Shown here piece by piece: positions 16,269-24,550 of a stretch of 46,775 nucleotides of DNA. The stretch comes from Phocaeicola intestinalis (GTDB taxonomy: Bacteria > Bacteroidota > Bacteroidia > Bacteroidales > Bacteroidaceae): the NCBI RefSeq assembly GCF_014837065.1, contig NZ_JACSPP010000020.1, positions 9,594 to 56,368 on the forward strand. The letters run 5' to 3'. The stretch's first letter is position 1. Each line of letters starts with the position of its first letter. The translations under genes and the position numbers were made by a program. Below the pieces are notes generated by a model, which was not told the DNA's origin, searched no databases, and saw only the letters and a program-made list of their open reading frames with translations.

Positions 16269-19200
16269 TTATCTGTAAGGCACCACGATGTGATTCTTTT
16301 TAGCGTCGCGCCAAGTGCCTTTCACCCGTACAGGTGGGCGGTGGGTCTTCTTCCACTTTTCTACCTGTGCGGTAGAAGGCTGTTGGCGCAAACTACGTGA
16401 AACTGCTGTATTTCGGCTAACGGCATCGAATTGAACAAACTCTTCGTAGTCGTAGGTCCAACTACTGCCTTCGGACATCTGCATAACGGTCTTGTAGATT
16501 TGCTCGCGGCTGGGAGCGTTGAACGGGCTGTCGTTATAGCGCATCATGCTATTTTCCGTAGGACGATAAGCACCGTATCCATAGAGATAGGCTCCCTCGT
16601 AGAGACCCAACCCTTCATTGTCATAACGGCTGTCTTGCAGGAAGCGCGACCACCTGACGGTTGTCGGGTCATTGCGCCAATCTACGTTGGCACCCCAACC
16701 GAAGTTCTCCCACTGGTTATCCATGGTTTCTTTTTCGGATTCGGGAAGGGTTTCATTCCAATAACCAGCTTCTACATATTCATCCGACAACTTGGCAATG
16801 CCGTGCCCGCCGGTTTCATGGTTCAATACTCCGTCAATGTTTTGCATGATATATGCCACGAAAGAGCCGTCGGAATACATGGTTGTATAACTTCGTCCGG
16901 AATTATAGGATGTATTATACACGACTGTCACCATCAGTTTATCCATATCAATGCCGGGTACCTTGGAGGCATATTCGAAGCATTTTGCGTTATCTTCATT
17001 GAGTGCACTAATGAAGTTCGCTTTGGATACCACTTTCACTGAATATACATTGAAGCGGTCACGGAGAGAGCTATACGGTTCTATGGCAAACAGTTGCTCC
17101 ATGGCTTGTATCATTTTCCAATCATACGAATCCATTTCTTTGTCTGTAAAGAAATCACCCAAGAACACCAAGTCCACGCCGTTTCCTATGGATGCGGATT
17201 GCAGTTGCACCACTTCGCCATCCCGTGAATAGTCTACATCAAAATCTTCATCCTCAAAACTTCCGTCTTCATCAGGATTTCCAAAGAGTGCTCCTGTGAA
17301 CTTGAAAATGTTTTCGTTGTTGAGCGGATAAGAATCGCTGGTCTGGCAGGCGCATTCGTAGCCATATCCCCAATAAATGATATTGCCTTGATTATCGACT
17401 ATATGGAAAAATGGGTCGAACGGTTGCCTGAACAAGTAAAAACCATTTGTCATGCTTGACCATGGGTAGTTGTCGTATGTTTCATCCTGCGCACCCGCAT
17501 TTCCGGCCATTGCACCCCAGAAATGTTTCATATTGGGCATGCAGGCAAGTTGGGTCGTGATTTCTTCATCCTTGTATTTCATGGTTGTCATTCCAATCAC
17601 GCCCAGTCCTTGGTCTTTGTATTTGTCATACAGGTGCGAAACAGCTCGCATTAACAGCGTGGAGGTTTCGTTCGTATTCGGACTCCACGTGAAGAACATT
17701 GTATATTTGTTTTTCTTATACTCTTCACCTAAGTTGACAAACGAGCCATCGTAACATTTTACGGTATTGGTATGGGACGGGATGTCTACTTTGTCGAACA
17801 CATAACTTTCGTTCTGGAACATTATATCCCACCAATATACGTGGAAATTAGGATGTTTGGCTATAGCATCCGGAATCTTTCCGCTTAAGTTATTATCCCC
17901 GATTTTCAGATACCGGCCTGTGTCCATGATATAAGTATAAGACTCGGGTATGGTGCCGGTAAACTGATTCCCTACCGTTTCTATGCTAATGCCGTCTTTA
18001 TGGCTTTCAGGCAATGAACCGGTAAATGCATTATAATTAAGATATAGTTCTCTCAGATAGGGACAGTGCGAAGCAAAGTCTGGCACTTCACCGGTCATTT
18101 TACGAAGATTGGTGTCAAATTGATGCTTGGCTACATTGAATTCTACCAATAACGGGAAGTCGATATAATTTTCAGGTATTTCTCCATAGATGTCATTGCT
18201 GGGAAGAAATATATAATTAAGTTCTTCTAATTGTGTCAATTCCGGCGGAAGAGTTCCGGATAAGTTGTTGGCTCCTAAGTATAATCCTCTTACCCGGTCA
18301 TCTCCCGGCCAAAGAGTTACTCCATACCATTCTGATACAGGCTTGTCGCTACACCAATTGTCATTGCGTATCCAGTTGTCTCCATCCATAGCGTTATAAA
18401 AAGCAATGAGCGCCTCGCGTTCACGTGCCAGCATCTCGGCGTTGTTGTCTTCATTGATGCTCAACGTATAGATATTCCCTGCTTGAAAACCGCCTTCAGG
18501 TGCCTTTTTTGTCAATAGTGTATGATCGACACCATTGTCAAAACCGTAAGTTTTAATGGTCAGGACTGCATGTTCCGATTGCGGGTATATGGCTACATAA
18601 CACGTTATACTTTTTCTGTTATTGATAGTATCTTCTGGAATGGAATAATTTACCCAATCATTATATATAATGTCTAAGTCAGGGTTATTTGTCTCATTTT
18701 TAATAATTTCTTGGCTTATGGGGTTAAAGTAGTTTGGCTCGTACGGTCTCCCTCCTATATACTCTTTAGATTGGATTTTAATTCCCAAAGCCCCTTTTAA
18801 GATATCTGTAGACAGAGTTATTTTAAGGTAAGCAAATACGTGTTTGAACTTCAGCGAAAGCACATTATCCTGTACGGTTCCCTCTGCGTAAAGGAAATCG
18901 TTAGTGATGGAGTCGCTATACTCTTGTGTTGCAATTGGGGCAATCAAAACCATATTGTCCTTTGTGTCTTCCGTATAAGGATAATAGGCATATACCTTTG
19001 TCCCGTCTTCAATCTCCAATTTGTTTTGTTGGGCAAGCGGGCTGAATTCTGTGAATCTTCCTGTGGATATGGCATAATAAGGCAAATTGCCTTGTTTATC
19101 CGTGAAGAGTCCTATTTGGTCATTTTCCTCCCAAATGGAATAGTTGATGTTTTCGGATTCTGAATGTGCCAAGCGTGTTTCTGTGAAACTGGCTATCACA

Positions 19201-19298
19201 CGCAATCCGCCATGATTATAACTAACAAGTTCATCATCCTGACACCCATATAAAATACAGGCAGTAAGGAGAGTATATAATATGTTCCTTATGTTCAT
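16269..19298 (-). CDS. Lipoprotein with fimbrillin-like, LRR, thioredoxin-like and M64-peptidase regions, 1009 aa
   Basis: The signal peptide ends in a lipobox (LTACILYGC), so the protein is membrane-anchored. In order: a fimbrillin-like segment (about 20-280); a bacterial LRR segment (about 290-480, with GVTLWPGDDRVRGLYLGANN and NLSGTLPPEL); a thioredoxin/AhpC-like segment (about 500-670, without an obvious CxxC); and an M64-type metallopeptidase region (about 700-985). The zinc motif is HETGGH (His827, Glu828, His832) followed by GIAKLSDEY. It thus has three residues between Glu and the second His, not two. The start at 19298 (MNIRNIL) has AGGA upstream and lies 20 bp after the BACON gene; the 19325 start would overlap that gene. 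Probable role: surface peptidase. The fused N-terminal modules probably bind partners. Confidence 0.75.
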   Translation of the reverse strand: MNIRNILYTLLTACILYGCQDDELVSYNHGGLRVIASFTETRLAHSESENINYSIWEENDQIGLFTDKQGNLPYYAISTGRFTEFSPLAQQNKLEIEDGTKVYAYYPYTEDTKDNMVLIAPIATQEYSDSITNDFLYAEGTVQDNVLSLKFKHVFAYLKITLSTDILKGALGIKIQSKEYIGGRPYEPNYFNPISQEIIKNETNNPDLDIIYNDWVNYSIPEDTINNRKSITCYVAIYPQSEHAVLTIKTYGFDNGVDHTLLTKKAPEGGFQAGNIYTLSINEDNNAEMLAREREALIAFYNAMDGDNWIRNDNWCSDKPVSEWYGVTLWPGDDRVRGLYLGANNLSGTLPPELTQLEELNYIFLPSNDIYGEIPENYIDFPLLVEFNVAKHQFDTNLRKMTGEVPDFASHCPYLRELYLNYNAFTGSLPESHKDGISIETVGNQFTGTIPESYTYIMDTGRYLKIGDNNLSGKIPDAIAKHPNFHVYWWDIMFQNESYVFDKVDIPSHTNTVKCYDGSFVNLGEEYKKNKYTMFFTWSPNTNETSTLLMRAVSHLYDKYKDQGLGVIGMTTMKYKDEEITTQLACMPNMKHFWGAMAGNAGAQDETYDNYPWSSMTNGFYLFRQPFDPFFHIVDNQGNIIYWGYGYECACQTSDSYPLNNENIFKFTGALFGNPDEDGSFEDEDFDVDYSRDGEVVQLQSASIGNGVDLVFLGDFFTDKEMDSYDWKMIQAMEQLFAIEPYSSLRDRFNVYSVKVVSKANFISALNEDNAKCFEYASKVPGIDMDKLMVTVVYNTSYNSGRSYTTMYSDGSFVAYIMQNIDGVLNHETGGHGIAKLSDEYVEAGYWNETLPESEKETMDNQWENFGWGANVDWRNDPTTVRWSRFLQDSRYDNEGLGLYEGAYLYGYGAYRPTENSMMRYNDSPFNAPSREQIYKTVMQMSEGSSWTYDYEEFVQFDAVSRNTAVSRSLRQQPSTAQVEKWKKTHRPPVRVKGTWRDAKKNHIVVPYR

Positions 19299-19318
19299 AA
19301 TTCCTATCGTTTTAAGTT

Positions 19319-20860
19319 TTACCAAGGTTGCACAGGCATATCGTCAATGTCGCCTTCTGTATCAATTGAGTTGTCACTCTCTTGCATAATCTCTACCTCA
19401 TCGCTTACACCGTATGCTTCGTTATAGATGCGAATAATGCCGGTGCGGATTTCCGTACTTTCATTTCGGCTGACACTAATGGTTATTTCATAAATATTTC
19501 CGGTCTCTGTACTACCTATAATATAAGCATCCGTATCTGATAACCAATCGGGCGAATCAACATAAGGATTGATGCCAAATCCGCATTCCACTTCCAATTG
19601 GATAACATTTACGCCATAATCTACATGTGTGGCACTACAAGAAAGGATTTTGATGTGAGCAATAGCACCTTTTTGTATCACGCGAATGGTTTGCGTGGCT
19701 TCTCCTCCGTCGCTTATTAAACGGATGTGCCCTTCACGGTCTCCAGGTTGTTTGTGCGGAGCTATTATGAATGTTAATATTCTTTCTGTCAATTCATTGG
19801 TGTTTTTTTCATCATATTGAATCCAATCCACATCAATGTCTACTATGAAGTTCACGTTAGCCTGAACGGGGAGCTCCAACACTCCCTCTATAGTGGGAAC
19901 TTCATAAAGGTCTTGCGCCACAACAATGGCATCCCGTTGCATCTGTGTGACGGTCACGGCTTGCTCTATCCCGTTTTCCCTATCTATAAACCGAATCACC
20001 GCGCTACGTGCGTCGTATGTTTCATTCGGGTCTACTATAAAATAATGTGTATAGGTGGAAAGGCTTCGGGAGGAGTTTTTCCTTAACCAATCTACACCGG
20101 GCATTTCGATTTCGTATGCCGTATTGCTTCGTAATTCCACCTGAATGGTCTCTCCGGCACTGCTTACGATGTACTCTGACTGACTTAACACCAAGGCAGG
20201 ACCGGTTCCTATCTGATAGACCGTAACTTCTTCGGTCAAGCCGTTTCCTCCAGCTAACTTGATGACAGCCTGACGGGCTTCCGCCTCCTCATTAGCTTCT
20301 GCATGGAAGGCCAAGAATGAGGAAGTTAGTCCACGAGAACGGGCAACGGGAGTCAACCACGTTTGTGCACCGGATTCAATCTCATAAGTCACTTCAACAT
20401 TCGCCTGCAGCTCTATCGAGAAATCGCCTCCTTCTGCTTCCAATTCCACTTTGTTGGAAGTCAGAAGCAACGCGTCCTTTTGCTTCTGTGTCACGGTAAG
20501 GGTTTTCTTTACGCTTCCCGATGTGATTGTGACCGAAGCATTACGTTCATCATAGCTATCATTTGCCGTAGTGACAAGGCTCAACGTATGAGTGCCCGCT
20601 TCACCGCTTGCAGGCGAAACACTAAGCCAACCCGAGGCGGTACCGTCAACAGAAGCCGTCCAATCGGAAGTAGTTGTAAAAGTCAAGGCGAGCGTACCGC
20701 CAGCAGTATCAAACACAGGAATATCTTCTTCCGATTCAACCGTTATAGACGGAGATTCTGGAGCAGGAGGATTCTCTTCTTTATCCTCCGAACATCCCTG
20801 GCAAAGCATCAGCAGCAAGCCAAGGACAGGCAAAACAAACAAATTCTGTTTCATTTTCAT
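19319..20860 (-). CDS. BACON-domain lipoprotein, 513 aa
   Basis: Signal peptide with lipobox (LLLMLCQGC), then about five tandem BACON-like beta modules. Their strands end in LTVTQKQ, VTVYQIG, VTVTQMQ, IRVIQKG and VEIMQES, roughly every 85-90 residues after residue 35. Conserved Trp positions (DWTASV, WLSVSP, DWLRKN, DWIQYD) are visible. BACON domains in Bacteroidetes usually occur in surface proteins bound to glycans or host molecules; no catalytic domain is seen. It sits immediately upstream of the M64 lipoprotein (20 bp), so the two products probably act together at the surface. Confidence 0.8.
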   Translation of the reverse strand: MKMKQNLFVLPVLGLLLMLCQGCSEDKEENPPAPESPSITVESEEDIPVFDTAGGTLALTFTTTSDWTASVDGTASGWLSVSPASGEAGTHTLSLVTTANDSYDERNASVTITSGSVKKTLTVTQKQKDALLLTSNKVELEAEGGDFSIELQANVEVTYEIESGAQTWLTPVARSRGLTSSFLAFHAEANEEAEARQAVIKLAGGNGLTEEVTVYQIGTGPALVLSQSEYIVSSAGETIQVELRSNTAYEIEMPGVDWLRKNSSRSLSTYTHYFIVDPNETYDARSAVIRFIDRENGIEQAVTVTQMQRDAIVVAQDLYEVPTIEGVLELPVQANVNFIVDIDVDWIQYDEKNTNELTERILTFIIAPHKQPGDREGHIRLISDGGEATQTIRVIQKGAIAHIKILSCSATHVDYGVNVIQLEVECGFGINPYVDSPDWLSDTDAYIIGSTETGNIYEITISVSRNESTEIRTGIIRIYNEAYGVSDEVEIMQESDNSIDTEGDIDDMPVQPW

Positions 20861-20939
20861 ACTATCTAAATTACAGTCAAAACTATTAAAGAGTTATCAT
20901 TTATCTGTGGTATAATACGGTCAAGAATAAGCCGCACTA

Positions 20940-21386
20940 TCATATCGTTCTCTTTTCGCCAACGAGCGGGCAATACTCCGAAATATGACCATAATGGCTG
21001 CAAAGCGTACAAGCCTTTTCCTTGGAAACTAACATCGCGTTCTTAGAAGCTGTTTTGAATTTCTCCAAAAAGTTTTTCTTGGCTTGATGTGTTCGTTTTC
21101 GTGTGTGCTTTGGGCGATTTTTTGGTCCTTTCCGCTTCTGTTCTTCGTCAGATAGCCCGCTATCTTCCTCATCACAGAAGCGAAAATGCCTCAAAAACTC
21201 ATCCCAAATCATCGCACGATAAATTCAAAACAGCTTCTTATTACCCTTTTGTGCGGCTTGATAAACCTTATTTAAATCTCTTTCCCAAGGCGAACACGAA
21301 GACAGCCCCCAACACAAAAGCATTCCCAATAAGACCAATCCGGAATGCATAAAAGATTTCCATGTCAACATTGATTTTACAGCCAT
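20940..21386 (-). pseudogene. Small lipoprotein gene (83 codons) split by MITE copy 3
   Basis: The 5' part (21386 to the element) encodes a signal peptide with lipobox (LCWGLSSC) and then SPWERDLNKVYQAAQKGN. The 3' part (21042-20940) encodes NAMLVSKEKACTLCSHYG and ends CPLVGEKRTI. Removing the 192-bp element and one TAA copy joins them in frame into an 83-codon gene. The mature tail holds a perfect CX2CX4HX4C pattern (Cys61, Cys64, His69, Cys74), the zinc-knuckle spacing. As it stands, the 5' part reads 3 codons into the element and stops, and the element frame reads out into the tail. It heads operon A, 79 bp before the BACON gene. A shorter relative is at 23856-23993. Confidence 0.8.
21046..21237 (-). 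mobile_element. MITE copy 3 (192 bp)
   Basis: Inverted ends as in the other copies, with target duplication TTA (21043-21045 and 21238-21240). It has inserted inside the small lipoprotein gene. The internal frame (MIWDEFLRHF...) happens to continue in frame into the 3' part of that gene. Confidence 0.93.
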
Positions 21387-21474
21387 ATCTATTATTATTG
21401 TTTTTTCATAGTATAAATTCCGCAATTTGCCAATCCGTCTGTGTGAAAAACGCAGTAGTACTTACTTTGCCTCT

Positions 21475-21543
21475 GAAGTATATATCCGTAGGCGGATGAA
21501 GTATATATTCAACCGCACATGCAGTATATATCCGTTTTCAAAG
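21475..21543 (-). repeat. Three-unit 23-bp array in the operon A leader
   Basis: AGTATATAT recurs at 21477, 21500 and 21523 (period exactly 23), followed by CCG, TCA and CCG. It lies between site A (21608-21668) and the lipoprotein start, so it would be transcribed. Confidence 0.8.
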
Positions 21544-21607
21544 GGTATGTATTAACTGGATACGGATATTCAATTTTCATAATATGCCATACAATTACTA
21601 AGCATAC

Positions 21608-21668
21608 ACTTTTTGCAAATTACAGCATTTTTTTCAATTAGCTTGTCACCTAAAACAGTGATATTTGA
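21608..21668 (-). promoter_or_regulatory. Shared upstream element, site A
   Basis: On the minus strand: ATCACTGTTTTAGGTGACAA, about 20 bp, then TAATTTGC (21615-21622). The half-sites TCAC and GTGA form an inverted repeat. Near-identical elements occur at 24024-24082 and 29030-29088. The TAATTTGC box is presumably the -7 element. Confidence 0.75.
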
Positions 21669-21748
21669 AGCATATTGAACTTTTATGACCGCCCAACCAC
21701 ACATGTCCCGTAAGCCTTATCTTTGCTTTTGTATAGGAACATTCTATA

Positions 21749-21783
21749 AAAAGCGGTCGGAGTTCCTCCCGGAATTCCGACCG
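21749..21783 (-). terminator. Terminator of operon B
   Basis: Stem CGGTCGGA (21754-21761) with TCCGACCG (21776-21783) and further inner pairing; the minus strand then reads CTTTTTATAG. Its stem closely resembles that of the operon A terminator. Confidence 0.7.
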
Positions 21784-21859
21784 TAACAACTATTCAATAA
21801 TATGCTGTTATTTTATCATATAACAGATAAAGCCGATTGAGACAAATGGAATAAGAAAA

Positions 21860-22588
21860 TCACTTATCATCTTCTTTTTTAATTCCGTATTTGGCTTCTA
21901 ACTCTTCATTCCATTTCTTAGCTTGTTCACGCAATGCATCCCGTTGCGAATAATAGGTATATTCTGTGACAAATTTTAACATGTTGCAGGCTTTTGCATA
22001 TTTTGCAGGGACATCCGGAGCGGTAATTTTATCCTTAACATGTATTGTATCGCCTACAGCATGTTTCCCTAATCCTGAGCAAGATCCATAACCGATAGGT
22101 GTATCATCATCCATAATCAAATAATACAACCTGATATATTCTTCTGAATTTTGAGTCATTACGATGTCAAAGTTCACATGAAGCCGTGTAGTCTGCTCAC
22201 CACCCCCGAATAATGCATATTCAGGAAGAGAAACTTTTTTCACCTCAATGTCCGACACAAGTTGATAAGACAGGCTATCCGACAATTCATATGCTACTTT
22301 TTCCCCTACCAGTTTGTCTGCCAACGGTTGGGCTTCTTTTCCTGCTTCTTCATACATCACCTGCATCTTGGCAATCAGCCCAAGAGCTTCACCCATACTC
22401 GCCTCCTTGCCTTGCATGGATGCGGCTTCTTTCAACAAGTCTACCGCCTTTTCTTCATACAATTCCGGTATATCGCCGAATAAACTTTTCTTGGCTACAC
22501 CCGATGAGGATGTTCCATTACCTCCACAAGAGGCGAATGCCAATGATGCTATCGCAACAAGGGCAAAAACTGATTGTTTTGTTTTCAT
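21860..22588 (-). CDS. Lipoprotein of unknown function, 242 aa
   Basis: Signal peptide MKTKQSVFALVAIASLA with lipobox AFASC, so it is lipid-anchored. The mature part opens with a low-complexity Gly/Ser stretch. A helical segment follows (LYEEKAVDLLKEAASMQG... about 45-95), then a beta-rich part (about 100-190). The C-terminus is charged and helical (WNEELEAKYGIKKEDDK). No family is recognised. It is the last gene of operon B, 13 bp after the polytopic membrane protein, and is followed by a terminator. Confidence 0.75.
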   Translation of the reverse strand: MKTKQSVFALVAIASLAFASCGGNGTSSSGVAKKSLFGDIPELYEEKAVDLLKEAASMQGKEASMGEALGLIAKMQVMYEEAGKEAQPLADKLVGEKVAYELSDSLSYQLVSDIEVKKVSLPEYALFGGGEQTTRLHVNFDIVMTQNSEEYIRLYYLIMDDDTPIGYGSCSGLGKHAVGDTIHVKDKITAPDVPAKYAKACNMLKFVTEYTYYSQRDALREQAKKWNEELEAKYGIKKEDDK

Positions 22589-22601
22589 AGATTCTGTTAT
22601 A

Positions 22602-23459
22602 TTAATTATATTGTTCCAATCCTACAAGCACCATGGTCCAGCCTTTGAACACCAGCCACAAAGCAGCCAGCGAAATAAGCCCTACGACCATCCCTGTCAA
22701 CGGGAATAAGTCGATAATAGCTGCTATCAGCAAAATAATCATGCTGATGCGTAACTTGCCTGCACCTGCTTGCCCTTCGGTGCCTAAAGATGCCGACTGC
22801 ATCATCGAGCCATACCCTAAGAACTCAATGATAAATCCAATAATCAGCAAGATGCCTGCCACGATGCCACCCAACAAGGGAATCCAGCCGAACACAACTG
22901 CCACGATACCCAAAATAACGGCTATCTTCAGACGCGACACGCCCTGTGCACCTTTCTGGTCAACACTTTGCTTGAGTTTGCCTAATCCCACAAAGAAAAG
23001 CACCAGGCCTATCAGTGCTGCAATGCCTGTCATTGTAGAATCGCCGATGCTATCGTATACATGTAGCAACAGAGCCATCAATACCAGGTAAGCTCCCTGG
23101 CTTCCACTATTTTTCCAACGGATGCCCAAAGCTCCTGCACTCATAAACAAAGCGACAAGCAAGGCTATCAGACCCACATAGTCCAACCAAGCCGGCATAT
23201 CGGGAATAAGCGAAAGCAACCCTATCACGATTCCGCCACCTGCCAGGCACAAGAAAGGTACGGGCATAGGCCCGCTTTTGTAGAAAGCGTATAAGGCCCA
23301 TCCGGCTCCGATCACACCTACCAACTGGCTGCAAAACACCGAAACGCTGAAATCGGGTAACCCCAACAAAGAACCCAAATCGGGTAACAAGGTACACACC
23401 AGCAACAGCATACAGAACTGAAGCTGCAAAAACTTCTGTTTTCTTACTTTTTCGTCCAT
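22602..23459 (-). CDS. Polytopic membrane protein of unknown function, 285 aa
   Basis: About eight or nine Gly-rich hydrophobic spans (for example LLLVCTLLPDLGSLLGL, VFCSQLVGVIGAGWALYAF, IAVILGIVAVVFGWIPLLGGIVAGILLIIGFII, IIDLFPLTGMVVGLISL) joined by short loops. No catalytic motif and no recognised transporter signature. Its co-transcribed partners are two small membrane proteins and a lipoprotein, which suggests one envelope complex. Function not assigned. Confidence 0.7.
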   Translation of the reverse strand: MDEKVRKQKFLQLQFCMLLLVCTLLPDLGSLLGLPDFSVSVFCSQLVGVIGAGWALYAFYKSGPMPVPFLCLAGGGIVIGLLSLIPDMPAWLDYVGLIALLVALFMSAGALGIRWKNSGSQGAYLVLMALLLHVYDSIGDSTMTGIAALIGLVLFFVGLGKLKQSVDQKGAQGVSRLKIAVILGIVAVVFGWIPLLGGIVAGILLIIGFIIEFLGYGSMMQSASLGTEGQAGAGKLRISMIILLIAAIIDLFPLTGMVVGLISLAALWLVFKGWTMVLVGLEQYN

Positions 23460-23466
23460 AAACGTA

Positions 23467-23583
23467 TCATTTTAAATGATTATTTTCCGTATAATTAAGA
23501 ACACGTATAACGCTGCCAAAACTCATAAACAGCGTAACCAATACCAGTAACGACTGAAATTCCAAGAAAATGTAACACGCCAT
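23467..23583 (-). CDS. Small single-span membrane protein, 38 aa
   Basis: The ATG shares its A with the TGA stop of the upstream 86-aa gene (TGATG overlap), which implies translational coupling. The frame runs 38 codons to a TGA 7 nt before the next gene. The product is a single membrane helix (FLEFQSLLVLVTLFMSFG) with a short polar tail ending NYTENNHLK. It fills an otherwise odd 123-bp gap in the operon. No homologue recognised; supported by overlap, composition and spacing only. Confidence 0.6.
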   Translation of the reverse strand: MACYIFLEFQSLLVLVTLFMSFGSVIRVLNYTENNHLK

Positions 23584-23843
23584 CAGCCATCCGCTTCACT
23601 CGGCATAAGGAAAGACAAATGATGCCCTTTCCAACCGACTAACAGATACACCTCTGCCAGCGAAAGCACAATGAAACCTATCATCACTTCCAACGTCACC
23701 CCGGGTTCTTCATCGTCCCTATTGGCACGTGTCAGCCAAAACAATATCAGTATGCCCACTAATATGACATATACCAGCCACGAAGGAGTGACAATATCCT
23801 GTAAGAAAGGAAAACGTTCTAATATTTGTTTCGTATAATCCAT
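23583..23843 (-). CDS. Small two-span membrane protein, 86 aa
   Basis: Two membrane helices (WLVYVILVGILILFWL and LEVMIGFIVLSLAEVYLLVGW) are separated by an acidic loop (RANRDDEEPGV). Not recognised. It starts 12 bp after the 45-codon lipoprotein remnant and its stop overlaps the 38-aa gene. Confidence 0.7.
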   Translation of the reverse strand: MDYTKQILERFPFLQDIVTPSWLVYVILVGILILFWLTRANRDDEEPGVTLEVMIGFIVLSLAEVYLLVGWKGHHLSFLMPSEADG

Positions 23844-23855
23844 ACAACATTGTTT

Positions 23856-23993
23856 TTAATAATCCTCTTTCCAAGACAAGCACGAAGAAAGCCCCCAACA
23901 CACAAGCATTTCCCATAAGACCAATCCGGAATGCATAAAAGATTTCCAAGCCATCATCAATCTTACAAACCTATTTATTAGTATTTTTTTCAT
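23856..23993 (-). pseudogene. Truncated relative of the small lipoprotein, 45 codons
   Basis: The frame from 23993 encodes MKKILINRFVRL..., then WKSFMHSGLVLWEMLVCWGLSSC and a stop seven codons later. The segment WKSFMHSGLVL and the lipobox region CWGLSSC match the split lipoprotein at 21386. The DNA upstream, including the shared regulatory element, is also similar. The mature part with the Cys/His tail is missing. It could be a decayed duplicate, or could survive as a short leader ORF for operon B. Confidence 0.65.
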
Positions 23994-24023
23994 AACATAC
24001 CATACAATCTACTAAACATACGT

Positions 24024-24082
24024 CTTTGCAAATTACAGCATTTTTCGTCGATTAGTTTGTCACCTAAAACAGTGATATTTGA
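24024..24082 (-). promoter_or_regulatory. Shared upstream element, site B
   Basis: Same layout as site A: ATCACTGTTTTAGGTGACAA, about 20 bp, then TAATTTGC (24028-24035), 35 bp before the remnant ATG at 23993. It drives operon B. Confidence 0.75.
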
Positions 24083-24129
24083 AAAAAATGAGACAATGTA
24101 TGATTGAAAGATATAGAACCAGCCTCAAG

Positions 24130-24200
24130 CAGTCTCCCTTTTAGGTTTTCCGTCCCAAAACCATAAAAAGACACCGTCTGCACGGTAATATAACCCAAAC
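24130..24200 (-). repeat. Orphan remnant of an HU-HIG type leader
   Basis: It aligns with 2466-2605: a CAGTCTCC-like edge, one 22-bp unit with GGTTTT and AAAACC half-sites (24143-24164), then CTGCA and TAATATAACCCA against TAATATAGCCCA. Promoter boxes in the equivalent position are degenerate, and no HU-HIG gene follows. Confidence 0.6.
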
Positions 24201-24238
24201 GAAAACTCGAAATGTTCTAATCAGTAAGGACACATCCA

Positions 24239-24550
24239 TTATAAACAAGAAATGAGCCATTTTACAACATACCAACAAATGATAAGTATTAATATAAAAC
24301 TTATGATAAAACCAGCCCAACCAATTACGATACGCAACGAAGTCCCTAATAATTTATGAGTTCCTGTGGCAAGAAACAATACTGCAAAAAACAAGAAACA
24401 AACTACCTTTGGCGAAAAGCCCCATTGAGAGATTTGATTTGCGATTCCTAAAAAAAACGCAAATCGCGTCAAATCAACCCAAACTAATAATTGAGTACAT
24501 ACCCATGCGCAGACTGCTGCCCAAATCACACTAAACACAAACTCTTTCAT
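24239..24550 (-). CDS. Three-span membrane protein, 103 aa, last gene of operon C
   Basis: Three hydrophobic helices (FVFSVIWAAVCAWVCTQLLVWV, VVCFLFFAVLFLATG, IVIGWAGFIISFILILIICWYVV). No family recognised. The start overlaps the stop of the radical SAM gene by 4 nt (ATGA), so translation is coupled. The position suggests a role in export, immunity or anchoring of the modified peptide; this is inference only. Confidence 0.75.
   Translation of the reverse strand: MKEFVFSVIWAAVCAWVCTQLLVWVDLTRFAFFLGIANQISQWGFSPKVVCFLFFAVLFLATGTHKLLGTSLRIVIGWAGFIISFILILIICWYVVKWLISCL

Noticed and set aside
16007..21237. MITE copies 2 and 3 as ends of a composite transposon carrying the BACON and M64 genes
   Set aside because: Each copy has its own 3-bp target duplication (TAA and TTA), which indicates independent insertions.
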